Below, one piece after another: positions 35,069 to 43,630 of a stretch of DNA of 51,506 nt. Positions within the stretch are counted from its first letter, which is position 1. Each line of letters starts with the position of its first letter. The stretch is from Bacteroidota bacterium. GTDB taxonomy: Bacteria > Bacteroidota > Ignavibacteria > UBA10030 > SZUA-254. Made by a program: the position numbers and the translations under genes. Where the stretch lies: NCBI GenBank assembly GCA_036522515.1, contig DATDFQ010000014.1:1-51506 (forward strand), written 5' to 3'. The notes beneath the pieces were generated by a model. That model was not told the origin of the DNA. It did not search any database and saw nothing but the letters and a program-made list of their open reading frames with translations.

Positions 35069-35650
35069 ATGCTCATCGCTATTGCCAGCCAACGCAAGCC
35101 GAAAATTGATGCAGTGAAAAGAGTTTTTCAAGCCGTTCATCACCTGCTCGCAATCAAGAGTGAAGAGGCGACGTTCCTCACTTATGAAATTGGCGGCGGA
35201 CCGTCTATGCCAAGAACCATGGACGAACTTCTCGGTGGAGCGAAACGGCGAGTCGAATCGCTTCAGCAGGTGCATTCTTCAGCCCATCAGCAAGCTGATT
35301 ACTATATCGGTATGGAAGGCGGGTTGCATTCGCTGAAAGAGAGCGGTAAGAAACTTGTGTTTCTTCAAAGCTGGGCGTATGTGAGTAATGGGAAAAGAGG
35401 GTGCTTTGGAAGCTCAGGAAACGTGCTCGTCCCCGACAGTATCGCACAAGAGGTGATGAATAAGAATCGGGAGTTGAGTGATGTCATTGATGAAGTTGTG
35501 CAAATGAATGACGTTCGTGGAAACCAGGGCACCTGGGGAATATTGACAAAGGATATGTTGAATCGACAACAATCATTCGAATTGGCATTGATTGCCGCAT
35601 TCGCGCCATTCTATAATGGAGAGCTCTATGGAGTGGCACAAACATCTTGA
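35069..35650 (+). CDS. DUF84 (inosine/xanthosine triphosphatase-like) NTPase
   Basis: Probable house-cleaning nucleotidase of the NTPase_I-T (YjjX) family, which hydrolyses non-canonical purine triphosphates. The start MLIAIASQRKPKIDAVKRVF matches the family N terminus; an upstream in-frame ATG at 35033 is less likely. Of 193 residues, key stretches are GGPSMPRTMDELLGGAKRR, YYIGMEGG, the SGNVLVP region and GNQGTWGILTKDMLNR. Composition is less GC-rich than the core genes. It stands alone before a ClC channel gene. Confidence 0.82.
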   Translation: MLIAIASQRKPKIDAVKRVFQAVHHLLAIKSEEATFLTYEIGGGPSMPRTMDELLGGAKRRVESLQQVHSSAHQQADYYIGMEGGLHSLKESGKKLVFLQSWAYVSNGKRGCFGSSGNVLVPDSIAQEVMNKNRELSDVIDEVVQMNDVRGNQGTWGILTKDMLNRQQSFELALIAAFAPFYNGELYGVAQTS

Positions 35651-35721
35651 ATCATGATTCCCAAGCTCTCCAAGTCTTGCGCCGTATGTCAGATAACAAC
35701 ATGCCGCGCTAAGAATCTCTC

Positions 35722-37149
35722 ATGACGAAATCAGTTACAGAATCGACAGTCCTTTTTCTAAGCATCATCAAGTGGGTATTTCTTGCAACGATAGCGGGTG
35801 TGATTGTCGGAGGAGCCGTAACGGTGTTCCTCAAAACTCTCACTTGGAGTACCGGGCTGGGCTCGCAACATCCTGACTTGTTCTGGCTTCTCCCAGTGTC
35901 ACTCTTCTTAAGTGCGCTATTGGTCAAATACCTCGCCCCCGATGCGGAAGGGCACGGCACAGAGAAAGTGATCCAGGCCATTCACAAGCGAGCCGGGAAG
36001 ATTCCTGTTGTTGTCGTTCCGGTGAAGCTTGTTGCCACAATAGTTACTCTTGCGACGGGAGGATCCGCTGGCAAGGAAGGTCCGTGTGCACAGATCGGCG
36101 CAGGTCTTACGTCTTTGTTTAGCGATCTCCTGAGGTTTGATGAACATGATCGCAAGAAGATGGTAATTTGTGGAATCAGCGCGGGCTTCGCCTCCGTCTT
36201 TGGAACCCCGATTGCGGGATCGATCTTTGGCGTCGAAGTATTGTTCGTGGGAGCCTTACTGTATGACGTTCTACTGCCATCGTTCATCGCCGGCATTATC
36301 GCTTATCAAGTCTCATCGTCATTCGGCATTACTTACTTCCACGAAGCGGTGAGTGTGATTCCGGTTTTCTCAGAAGGATTCTTGATGAAAGTCCTCCTTG
36401 CGGGGCTCTTCTTCGGCATGTGTTCGATCTTTCTTATTGAAATCCTTAAATGGGGAGAAAAGATTTCGAAACGAATGCACTTCTGGGTCCCGTTGAAAGG
36501 GGTGATAGGAGGTGCGGTTCTGGTTCCTCTGACGTATCTCTTTTCAAAGCGTTACCTCGGCCTCGGCCTTGAATCAGTCGAATCTAGTTTGCGGGGAGAA
36601 GGAATTGATTGGTACGCGTTCTTATTGAAGCCCATATTTACAAGTGTTACCCTGAGCTTCGGCGGAAGTGGCGGAATCGTCACGCCTATCTTCTTTGTCG
36701 GTTCAACTGCCGGTGTGACATTTGCCCATCTCTTGAATTTGAACGCTGCGACGTTCGCAGCGATCGGCCTCGTGAGCGTGCTCGCCGGCGCTGCCAATAC
36801 CCCGATCGCAGCGAGCATTATGGCGGTAGAGTTATTTGGTCCAGCTATTGCACCTTACGCAACTCTCGCATGTGTTGTGAGCTTCCTGATCACCGGGCAT
36901 CGAAGCGTATACCCCTCCCAGGTCCTGTCAATTTCCAAATCGCCATCGCTGCAAGTGGAACTGGGAAAAGAGATTGAGGAAATACAAACAACAATCAATT
37001 ATAGAAAAAGAGGGTTTATTGGTAGAACACTCCGACTCATTAAGAAGATTGAAGAGACTGTCGATAAAATCCAGGGTGGTAGCACGTCAACCTCCAACAA
37101 GAATACGAGCAGAACTTCAGTCGATATGAACTCGCCGGAGGAGAAATGA
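35722..37149 (+). CDS. ClC-family chloride channel or Cl-/H+ antiporter
   Basis: Dimeric membrane anion transporter. The 475 residues carry the family motifs GHGTEKVIQAIH (GSGIP-equivalent), GKEGP (117-121, with gating glutamate E119) and GGSGGIVTPIFFVG (GxFxP-equivalent). About 10-12 membrane helices run to residue 410, followed by a polar tail of about 60 residues without CBS domains. The proton-relay glutamate of antiporters cannot be fixed by eye, so channel versus exchanger is open. It lies in the AT-richer stretch. Confidence 0.9.
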   Translation: MTKSVTESTVLFLSIIKWVFLATIAGVIVGGAVTVFLKTLTWSTGLGSQHPDLFWLLPVSLFLSALLVKYLAPDAEGHGTEKVIQAIHKRAGKIPVVVVPVKLVATIVTLATGGSAGKEGPCAQIGAGLTSLFSDLLRFDEHDRKKMVICGISAGFASVFGTPIAGSIFGVEVLFVGALLYDVLLPSFIAGIIAYQVSSSFGITYFHEAVSVIPVFSEGFLMKVLLAGLFFGMCSIFLIEILKWGEKISKRMHFWVPLKGVIGGAVLVPLTYLFSKRYLGLGLESVESSLRGEGIDWYAFLLKPIFTSVTLSFGGSGGIVTPIFFVGSTAGVTFAHLLNLNAATFAAIGLVSVLAGAANTPIAASIMAVELFGPAIAPYATLACVVSFLITGHRSVYPSQVLSISKSPSLQVELGKEIEEIQTTINYRKRGFIGRTLRLIKKIEETVDKIQGGSTSTSNKNTSRTSVDMNSPEEK

Positions 37150-37236
37150 GGCGAGGGATCCGCCGGCTCAGCTTCCGGATTCCACCCTCTTCTTGGGTTC
37201 GAATGACCTGTCCGGTCCATGCGTTCACACCTGGAA

Positions 37237-37890
37237 TCAGGATCGCTCGAAGACTCTCACGGCCCACTCGAGAGTCTCGCCCGAGTAGATCTGCGTAAAC
37301 CCTTTTTCCCGAATCAACCCCACCATCCGGTTCCAATCATGCCAGTAGGGATGAAACGGCCGCCTGAAGGTTTTTGCGAAAAGGGTAGCGGTCCCGATCA
37401 TCATTCGGTTGATCCGGTGGGGCCTCGGAAAAGAGATTGCATAGAGATTTCTTGTCTTGTCGAGTGATTTCCCGACCAGGGAGTCCACGTCCCCGTAGCA
37501 GCAGACAACCTTGTCGAGAATCACGATGTCAACAACCGGAATGCCTCCGTTCATCTCCATGAAATCTCCGAGAACATAGCTCGTTCGGCCATCGTATCCA
37601 AGTTCGCTTGAAAGCGACTTCGCCGCCCCTAACATCCCTTCCGAGACGTCGATGCCGGTCGCATGCGAAGAGCCCCGTTCCAACAGAGAGAAGTGCAGAC
37701 CTCCGATGCCGCATCCGATATCGAGGATAGCCTTCCCGGCGATCGGGGAGAGCGTCATCCCTTCCAGGAGAAGGCGCTGCTCTTTCGCGAGCCCGCGCTT
37801 TCGGAACTGCTTGAGATACCTCTTCGACGACTTGGAAAAGAACTTGTTCGTCCCGGGAAGGGAGGAAGATGTACAACAGGAGTTCATCAT
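37237..37890 (-). CDS. Class I SAM-dependent methyltransferase
   Basis: The Rossmann-fold methyltransferase signature is clear: motif I ILDIGCGIGGLHF (about 56-68), the acidic residue in ATGIDVSEGMLGAAK, and motif post-II VVDIVILDKVVCCYGD. The 217-residue product has a basic N-terminal stretch (KSSKRYLKQFRKRGL) and a C-terminal half that looks like a small membrane-proximal module (FRRPFHPYWHDWNRM). The substrate is not recognisable. It converges on the ClC gene. Confidence 0.8.
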   Translation of the reverse strand: MMNSCCTSSSLPGTNKFFSKSSKRYLKQFRKRGLAKEQRLLLEGMTLSPIAGKAILDIGCGIGGLHFSLLERGSSHATGIDVSEGMLGAAKSLSSELGYDGRTSYVLGDFMEMNGGIPVVDIVILDKVVCCYGDVDSLVGKSLDKTRNLYAISFPRPHRINRMMIGTATLFAKTFRRPFHPYWHDWNRMVGLIREKGFTQIYSGETLEWAVRVFERS

Positions 37891-38058
37891 GGGCTCACAT
37901 TCCCATTACAAAATCAGGGCTCGGGGTCGCCTTCGGCGCTTGTGTCCGGCTGATTTCCATGGCATTACTCCAGTGATTTGATGAGGCTCGTTCTTGTTTC
38001 GTGTGTCCGAAGATACGAACCTCCGTGTTGATTCTCAACTGATCTATCAGGCGGGTAG

Positions 38059-38159
38059 TGTCTTATTTTGTCATCCTGAGCGAAGCGAAGGATCTCGCAG
38101 ATCGGAAAGACGAGATCCTTCGGTCGCTACGCTCCCTCAGGATGACATGTTCGATGAAA
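38059..38159. repeat. Repeat family B, full inverted-repeat element copy 2
   Basis: Near twin of 30162-30262: the same arms, the same outer flanks (tgtcttatttt; tgttcgatgaaa), and a different central 15-20 nt. It lies between the methyltransferase and nucleotidase genes, which are transcribed in the same direction. The rest of 37891-38186 holds no gene. Confidence 0.8.
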
Positions 38160-38186
38160 ATGCGACGCTACCATCGGGACCGACAC

Positions 38187-40043
38187 TCACCTGATCAGTG
38201 ACATCTTCTTCACATCTGAGACCCCACCGGCCTGTAGACGATAGAAGTAGACACCGCTCGGCAACAATGATGCATTCCATTGCTGTGCGTAGGTTCCCGC
38301 AGGAAGCTCGTCCTGAACCAGAGCGGCGACTTCCCGGCCCAGAACGTCATAGATTTTCAGCGATACGTACGATTTCGAAGGAAGAGTAAACCTGATCGTC
38401 GTCGTCGGATTGAACGGGTTCGGAAAATTGGAGGACGACTCACCCTCCGCGATGAGATCGCTCCTTTTCGCCGCGTGTACAGTGTTGTCCCATATCCGGC
38501 CCTCGGCAACAGTGTTCACGGTTTCAAGCCTTTGGATGTAATCACGCAGCGTGGTGAACTCAAAGTCCGGGAGAATCTGCACATCTTCGACTGTGATCCC
38601 AATCTTCCCCAGGAGCAGTACGACTCCCTCACTCACGGTCGCCGAGTAGATCGCGTGGGCGATGAACGGGCGGCCGCCGATCTTGATCGACCCCCTGACG
38701 ACACGGCTTCCAAGCGGTCGGTTCGGGTCGTAGTTGTATGTCATTCCTGACACCTGGAGGAAGATGTCGTCGGAAATCTCAAGTTGCGAAAGTCCGAATT
38801 CCAATCCCTTGACCAATTCGGATCCTCTGATTTTCAGCGTCGCGATATGGAGCCCCAGGCCGGTCTGGGGATCGTACCCGTACGCCAGCGATCGGAAGAC
38901 ATCGGCTCCGACGATTGGACCGGCATAGAGTTTCTCGGAAATCAATCCGAGAGCCGTGATGGCGAAGTCCGTTTTGGTCCTGTTGTGAAATGCATCGGTC
39001 ACCAGATTTCCGATCGGCGTGTCGCGGAGCGGGCTGGAGGGGTCAAATCTCTTATCGAGGTCGTGTGTTGCTCTCCCTACCTCTGTGTGGTAGAGGTCGC
39101 CGTACTGGGCGACAATTCCCGCCTTCAAATTCTCTATGACTGCCTGGATGGTCGGGTCGGGTGTGACGGTGGAATCCACGCGCAGGATTTTATAGTCATC
39201 CATCGTCACGGTGCCGTTGTCGACGGTGAAATGCAATTCACCAACGTATTTGTAGAACTCACCTGCCTGAAAGATCGGGACTTTCTTCCCCAGAGCATTG
39301 GTGATCATCACAGGCTGCTCGAAGAGAAAGTGATCGTGAGCGCCGACGATGAAGTCGATGCCCGTGGTGTTTGCGGCAACGATTTTGTCGAGATAGATTC
39401 CGCAATGCGACAGGAGGATGATTACGCTGGCGCCCTGTTTTCGAAGGGTGTCCGCGGTCTCCTGGGCGATCCGAACAATATCCTCGCGAACAATGACAGG
39501 GGCGGGATTGTAGGTTGGATTACCCGGAACCGTCAATCCGATGATCCCGATCTTCACGCCGCCGACGGTCTTCATGATTGACGGTTGTATCCATCTCTTG
39601 AGCGCCGGGAATTCATCCATGTTCAGGTTTGCAGAGAGAAGGGGAAACGACCCTGCCCCGAAAGCGGTCGTGAGCACATCGTTGAGAGGACCGGGTCCGA
39701 AATCGAATTCGTGGTTGCCGACGGCCATTGCGTCGAATCCGAGCTGGAGCATGAGCTGATATTCCGGAACACCGAAGTACACATTATAGAATGGATCGCC
39801 CACGGACACATCTCCCCCGTGCAGAAGCAGTACATTTGGTTCGGTGGCTTTCACCGTGCCGATGACTGTCGCCGCTCTTGCAATTCCGCCGAGCATCCCG
39901 TTGAGGTTTGCGTCTTTGGGACCGAACGCGTCGAGATGCGAATGTGTGTCATTGACGTGCAGGAGTGTGATGGTTGTGCCGTGAGAAAAGGCGAAGACCG
40001 AAACTACGAGCAAACCTCCAAGAAGCTGGAACAATCGTTTCAT
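38187..40043 (-). CDS. Secreted 5'-nucleotidase/UDP-sugar hydrolase family protein with T9SS sorting domain
   Basis: Extracellular metallophosphoesterase that likely releases phosphate from nucleotides. The 618 residues carry a signal peptide (about 1-20). The calcineurin-like domain has metal motifs LLHVNDTHSHLD (about 26-37), GGDVSVGDPF, GNHEFDFG and GAHDHFLFE. A 5'-nucleotidase C-terminal domain follows (about 325-500). A type A T9SS C-terminal domain (about 545-618) begins FPNPFNPTTTIRF and ends with YFYRLQAGG-type residues. A strong AGGAGG ribosome site lies 8 nt before the ATG. It should be exported by the type IX system and cell-surface anchored or released. Confidence 0.92.
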   Translation of the reverse strand: MKRLFQLLGGLLVVSVFAFSHGTTITLLHVNDTHSHLDAFGPKDANLNGMLGGIARAATVIGTVKATEPNVLLLHGGDVSVGDPFYNVYFGVPEYQLMLQLGFDAMAVGNHEFDFGPGPLNDVLTTAFGAGSFPLLSANLNMDEFPALKRWIQPSIMKTVGGVKIGIIGLTVPGNPTYNPAPVIVREDIVRIAQETADTLRKQGASVIILLSHCGIYLDKIVAANTTGIDFIVGAHDHFLFEQPVMITNALGKKVPIFQAGEFYKYVGELHFTVDNGTVTMDDYKILRVDSTVTPDPTIQAVIENLKAGIVAQYGDLYHTEVGRATHDLDKRFDPSSPLRDTPIGNLVTDAFHNRTKTDFAITALGLISEKLYAGPIVGADVFRSLAYGYDPQTGLGLHIATLKIRGSELVKGLEFGLSQLEISDDIFLQVSGMTYNYDPNRPLGSRVVRGSIKIGGRPFIAHAIYSATVSEGVVLLLGKIGITVEDVQILPDFEFTTLRDYIQRLETVNTVAEGRIWDNTVHAAKRSDLIAEGESSSNFPNPFNPTTTIRFTLPSKSYVSLKIYDVLGREVAALVQDELPAGTYAQQWNASLLPSGVYFYRLQAGGVSDVKKMSLIR

Positions 40044-40321
40044 GGATCGTACCTCCTATGTGGTTGAGTTGTGGTGATTATTGACAGAAGCGCAACCCGA
40101 GCGTGAACATGGAATCCTCTCTCATGCGGTTTGTCATGGAAGCATCGTACGAAAATGGAGAGGCCGGATTGTCACAGATTTGTAAAAGGATTGTCACAAG
40201 ACCCCCGCCGGGTGGCGCCTGTTTGGGGACAACCCGGTGAAGTCGGGGGGAGGAGTCAGGAGAGGCTAATTGACCCGTTCGGGGCATGGATTCAGAGCGC
40301 AAAAATGTCTATTTTTGATGA

Positions 40322-42568
40322 ATGGAACCCGTCAAATCGATGAAAGGGAGGCCTTCCGGTCGCGGGATGGCTTTGCTCATTATCCCGATGCTCGTTATCG
40401 AAAGTCTCATCGCAACCGCAGCGATCGGAGGAGAGAAGTCCACACTCGCCCATATTCCGCTCGGCTCGGGTGCCCCGAACAAGGTTGTCCGGTGCATGGC
40501 ACAGGACGCGCGCGGGTTTCTCTGGTTCGGGACGACGCACGGGCTTCTGCGGTACGCCGGCGATGCGCCTCTCTCCTATAACTTCGACCCGAAGGATTCC
40601 AGCTCGCTTGCCGCCGACGAGGTCGTCTCCCTCGCCGATGACCTCAAGGGATCGCTCTGGGTCGGGACGGTCGGAGGAGGGTTGAACTTGATCGACGAGG
40701 CCAGCGGGAGAATTTCCAGAATCAGAGGCGCCTTATCGGATGACCGTGAATCGATCCGCTCGATCTGTGCCGGCCATGAAGGGAGCGTCTGGCTGGGGAC
40801 CGGAACGGGATTGAAACGAATGGATCCGGTAACCAGGGCGATCGAAAGTCCGGTTGAGGATTCTCAAGTCCCTCAGGGAGTGAACGAGAGGGTACATTCG
40901 ATCGCGGAGGATTATTCGGGAAATCTCTGGGTGGGGAAGGACGCTTTCACGATCGATCGGATCGGCCGGGACCACAAGACGGTGTCGCATTACCAATTGG
41001 ACCCTTCGAGCAAAGCGGGCCCGCGGAGAGACGGGGGCGTCATGCTTCAGGTGAGCTCTCGCGGAGAGATCTGGGCGTGTACGGAGGCGGGTCGGGTGGC
41101 AGTGTACGACCCTGAGGCGGACAAGTTCGCTCCCTATGGCCGGGGAACAGCTGGAAAGTCCGGGATTGATTCCGCCACGGCGTTCATTGTCGACAGGAGG
41201 AGCGTGCTCTGGATCGGTTCGAGGAACGGAGTTATGAGCCTGGACGTTCGCAATCAACTTTCCGGAAATGTTCTGACCGGTTCGGCCTACCCCGCCTCGC
41301 CGGGTGCGGGCGACGTCACGGCCATCATGGAAGACCGCTCGGGCCTCATCTGGATCGCGACCCGCCAGGGCGGGGTGGAGAAACTCCTGCCGCGCGGGGA
41401 GGCCCTCTTCGACGAGGCGAAGGCCCCGGAGAAAATACCCTCGATGCCGTTTGTTCCCCCCGTGGCGATCACGGCATTCATGCTGTATGATAATACGAAC
41501 TGGAATTTCGTGGGAAAGGGAGAGAGCTTCGATTCGGTGCAGATTTCTTACAAGGACAATTTCTTTGCCTTCGGGTTTGCGGCGCTGGATTATGCGAGGC
41601 CGGCGGCGAATCAATACGCGTTCATGCTGGAAGGGTACGACAGGGATTGGGTCCAGGTGGGCAACAACAGGTTTGCGAGATATACAAACGTTCCCCCGGG
41701 CACCTATCTCTTCCGCGTGAAGGCGGCGGGAAGTGACCGGGCCTGGAACGAAGCAGGCGCGTCGATGAAAATCGTGATCACGCCGCCATTCTGGAACACA
41801 GCATGGTTTTATGGCTTGGCAGCGGCAGGGGTCTTCGGGTGCGTTCTCCTGCTGAACCGCTACCGGGTCGAAAAACAGGTAAGGCGGATCACCGAGCTCG
41901 AGCGGGTGCGCGCCGCGGAGAACCGGAGAGTGCGCCAAAAAGCGGCGGACGATTTTCACGACGAGTTCGGGCACAAGCTGACGAAGATCTCCCTTCTGAG
42001 CCAGGTGATGAAGCGGAGGCTGGCGCAAAACGGGGGCGACAAGGGAGGACAACTCGACAAAATCATCGAGACATCGGACGAACTCTCCACCAGCATGCGC
42101 GATTTCCTCTGGGCGTTGAATCCGGAGAAGGATTCAGCCGGGGATATCGCAGTCCGGCTCAAGGATTTCGGCGACGGCCTCTTCGACGGTTCGGGAATAG
42201 CGTTCCGGGCGCACGGAACGGCCGGAGGCATCGAGGAGATCCCCCTCGCGATCGATTGGCGGCGCCATCTCCTCCTCATATTCAAGGAAGCGATGAATAA
42301 CGCCGCGAAGCACTCCGGATGCCGGAATGTGACGCTGGATGTGACTCATGACGGCGGCACGTTCACGGTCCGCCTCTCCGACGACGGGAAAGGGTTCGAT
42401 CAGCATTCTCCTTCTTCGGGCCAGGGGATCGACGGGATGAAAAAGAGGGCGGAAAAAATCCAGGGGGAGCTCACGATAACTTCTTCGGGTGGAAAAGGAA
42501 CCGTGATTACGTTCTCCGGAAAATTGCCTTCAGGCCCCGGAAGAGAGCGGGGGAATTCGATTGATTAA
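40322..42568 (+). CDS. Propeller-type hybrid sensor histidine kinase (Reg_prop / Y_Y_Y / HisKA_3)
   Basis: Sensor with a large periplasmic ligand module. Of 748 residues: a membrane anchor (about 15-36), then repeated propeller blades with DARGFLWFGTTHGLLR, DLKGSLWVGTVGGGL and GSVWLGTGTGL (to about 395). A Y_Y_Y Ig-like domain follows (about 400-490), then a second membrane helix (about 495-515). The HisKA_3 dimerisation domain has H546 (DFHDEFGHKLTK), and the HATPase has NAAKHSG and LSDDGKGFD. The gene overlaps the downstream regulator by 8 nt, so the pair is a coupled two-component system. No receiver domain is fused. Confidence 0.9.
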   Translation: MEPVKSMKGRPSGRGMALLIIPMLVIESLIATAAIGGEKSTLAHIPLGSGAPNKVVRCMAQDARGFLWFGTTHGLLRYAGDAPLSYNFDPKDSSSLAADEVVSLADDLKGSLWVGTVGGGLNLIDEASGRISRIRGALSDDRESIRSICAGHEGSVWLGTGTGLKRMDPVTRAIESPVEDSQVPQGVNERVHSIAEDYSGNLWVGKDAFTIDRIGRDHKTVSHYQLDPSSKAGPRRDGGVMLQVSSRGEIWACTEAGRVAVYDPEADKFAPYGRGTAGKSGIDSATAFIVDRRSVLWIGSRNGVMSLDVRNQLSGNVLTGSAYPASPGAGDVTAIMEDRSGLIWIATRQGGVEKLLPRGEALFDEAKAPEKIPSMPFVPPVAITAFMLYDNTNWNFVGKGESFDSVQISYKDNFFAFGFAALDYARPAANQYAFMLEGYDRDWVQVGNNRFARYTNVPPGTYLFRVKAAGSDRAWNEAGASMKIVITPPFWNTAWFYGLAAAGVFGCVLLLNRYRVEKQVRRITELERVRAAENRRVRQKAADDFHDEFGHKLTKISLLSQVMKRRLAQNGGDKGGQLDKIIETSDELSTSMRDFLWALNPEKDSAGDIAVRLKDFGDGLFDGSGIAFRAHGTAGGIEEIPLAIDWRRHLLLIFKEAMNNAAKHSGCRNVTLDVTHDGGTFTVRLSDDGKGFDQHSPSSGQGIDGMKKRAEKIQGELTITSSGGKGTVITFSGKLPSGPGRERGNSID

Positions 42569-43178
42569 CGTGGCCATCGTCGAAGACGACGAAGACATTC
42601 GCGAGAGCCTCGCCGTTCTGATCAACGAGACGGAGGGGTTCGCCTGCGAGGGACGGTACCCGGATTGCATGTCGGCGCTTACCGGGATCGATTCGAATGT
42701 GCCCGATGTGGTCTTGATGGATATCGGGCTGCCCGGGATGTCGGGAATCGAGGGTATCAGGCGAATCAAAGAGCGGCATCCGAACCTTGATTTCATCGTG
42801 CTGACCGTCCACGAAGATGACGAGATGGTTTTCGAGGCGTTATGCGCGGGCGCATGCGGATATCTCGTGAAGGAGACGCCTGCGAACCGCATCCTCGAGG
42901 CGATGCGGGAGGTCAGGCAGGGGGGCTCTCCGATGAGCACTCAGATCGCGCGGATGGTGACGAAATCGTTTCAACGCACGAGCGAACACCTCCTGACGCC
43001 CCGGGAGATGGAGGTCCTTGCTCACCTCTGCAAGGGGAAGAGCTACAAGATGATCGGGGAATCGCTCTTCATCAGCGAGGAGACCGTCCGGCGGCATCTC
43101 AAGAGCATTTATAAGAAGCTTGAAGTCCATTCGAAATCGGAAGCCGTCGCAAAGGCGCTGAGGAGCAGGCTGGTGTAA
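42561..43178 (+). CDS. NarL/LuxR-type response regulator
   Basis: DNA-binding partner of the propeller kinase. The 205 residues begin at TTG (42561), preceded by GGGGGA. The receiver has the acidic pocket EDDED (8-12), phospho-acceptor D54 (VVLMDIGLPG) and K104 (GYLVKETP). A LuxR helix-turn-helix follows (about 140-203) with LTPREMEVLAHLCKGKSYK and ISEETVRRHLKSIYKKL. The target genes are unknown; the next gene downstream, the large DUF3494 protein, has its own promoter and is a natural candidate. Confidence 0.93.
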   Translation: MINVAIVEDDEDIRESLAVLINETEGFACEGRYPDCMSALTGIDSNVPDVVLMDIGLPGMSGIEGIRRIKERHPNLDFIVLTVHEDDEMVFEALCAGACGYLVKETPANRILEAMREVRQGGSPMSTQIARMVTKSFQRTSEHLLTPREMEVLAHLCKGKSYKMIGESLFISEETVRRHLKSIYKKLEVHSKSEAVAKALRSRLV

Positions 43179-43210
43179 GCGGCTCTTGCGTGAGGCTGCC
43201 ATTTTCTTTT

Positions 43211-43247
43211 TGTCATCCTGAGGTCGCGGAGCGACCGAAGGATCTCG
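43211..43247 (+). repeat. Repeat family B half-copy
   Basis: A short left-arm variant (tgtcatcctgag...gaaggatctcgc) with an altered inner segment (gtcgcggagcgac, itself a small hairpin). It lies just after the response regulator stop. Confidence 0.65.
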
Positions 43248-43336
43248 CCGGACGGCCGAGCTGTTCAATCGCTCAACGGCGCCGTCAATTATTTCCCACC
43301 CTAATGGAGTAATCCCCTTTTCATCCCCTTGGGCGA

Positions 43337-43366
43337 TTGATTCCTCGTTCTACTTGGTTGTATCTT
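43337..43366 (+). promoter_or_regulatory. Promoter of the DUF3494 surface protein
   Basis: TTGATT (43337-43342), 18-nt spacer, TATCTT (43361-43366). It gives a leader of about 255 nt beginning just before the hairpin at 43383. Confidence 0.55.
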
Positions 43367-43382
43367 AGCGGTGCTCGATGAA

Positions 43383-43422
43383 TTGAGATCCGGTCTCTGT
43401 TGGACTGGATCTCAACTTTTCT
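43383..43422 (+). terminator. Hairpin with T-rich tail (terminator or 5'-leader structure)
   Basis: Arms ttgagatccggtc (43383-43395) and gactggatctcaa (43403-43415) pair over 13 bp with one G-U around a 7-nt loop, followed by cttttct. It could end the kinase/regulator operon or cap the leader of the next mRNA. The rest of 43423-43630 shows no other gene. Confidence 0.6.
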
Positions 43423-43630
43423 GATCCAGAATTCCCATGATCGGAGGCGAACGCTTTGCGAAAAACCATTTGCATTCCATCCACGTAAGCGCCGCAAGCC
43501 AACCCATGGGCGTTAAGCATGACTCAATCGTTCATCGATAGTCGTTCACAGTTACCGGCGCAGCCATGACCGGCGGCGTTGCACCAAAACCAACCTCACT
43601 TGAATGGACAATAACTCCATGGAGAGATTT

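Noticed and set aside
34786..35109. Small plus-strand open frame before the DUF84 gene
   Set aside because: It overlaps the DUF84 promoter and start in another frame and has no recognisable features.
40310..40317. TATTTTTG (Bacteroidota -7 element) just before the propeller kinase
   Set aside because: The -7 match is perfect but no convincing -33 element lies at the right distance, so it was not listed as a promoter.
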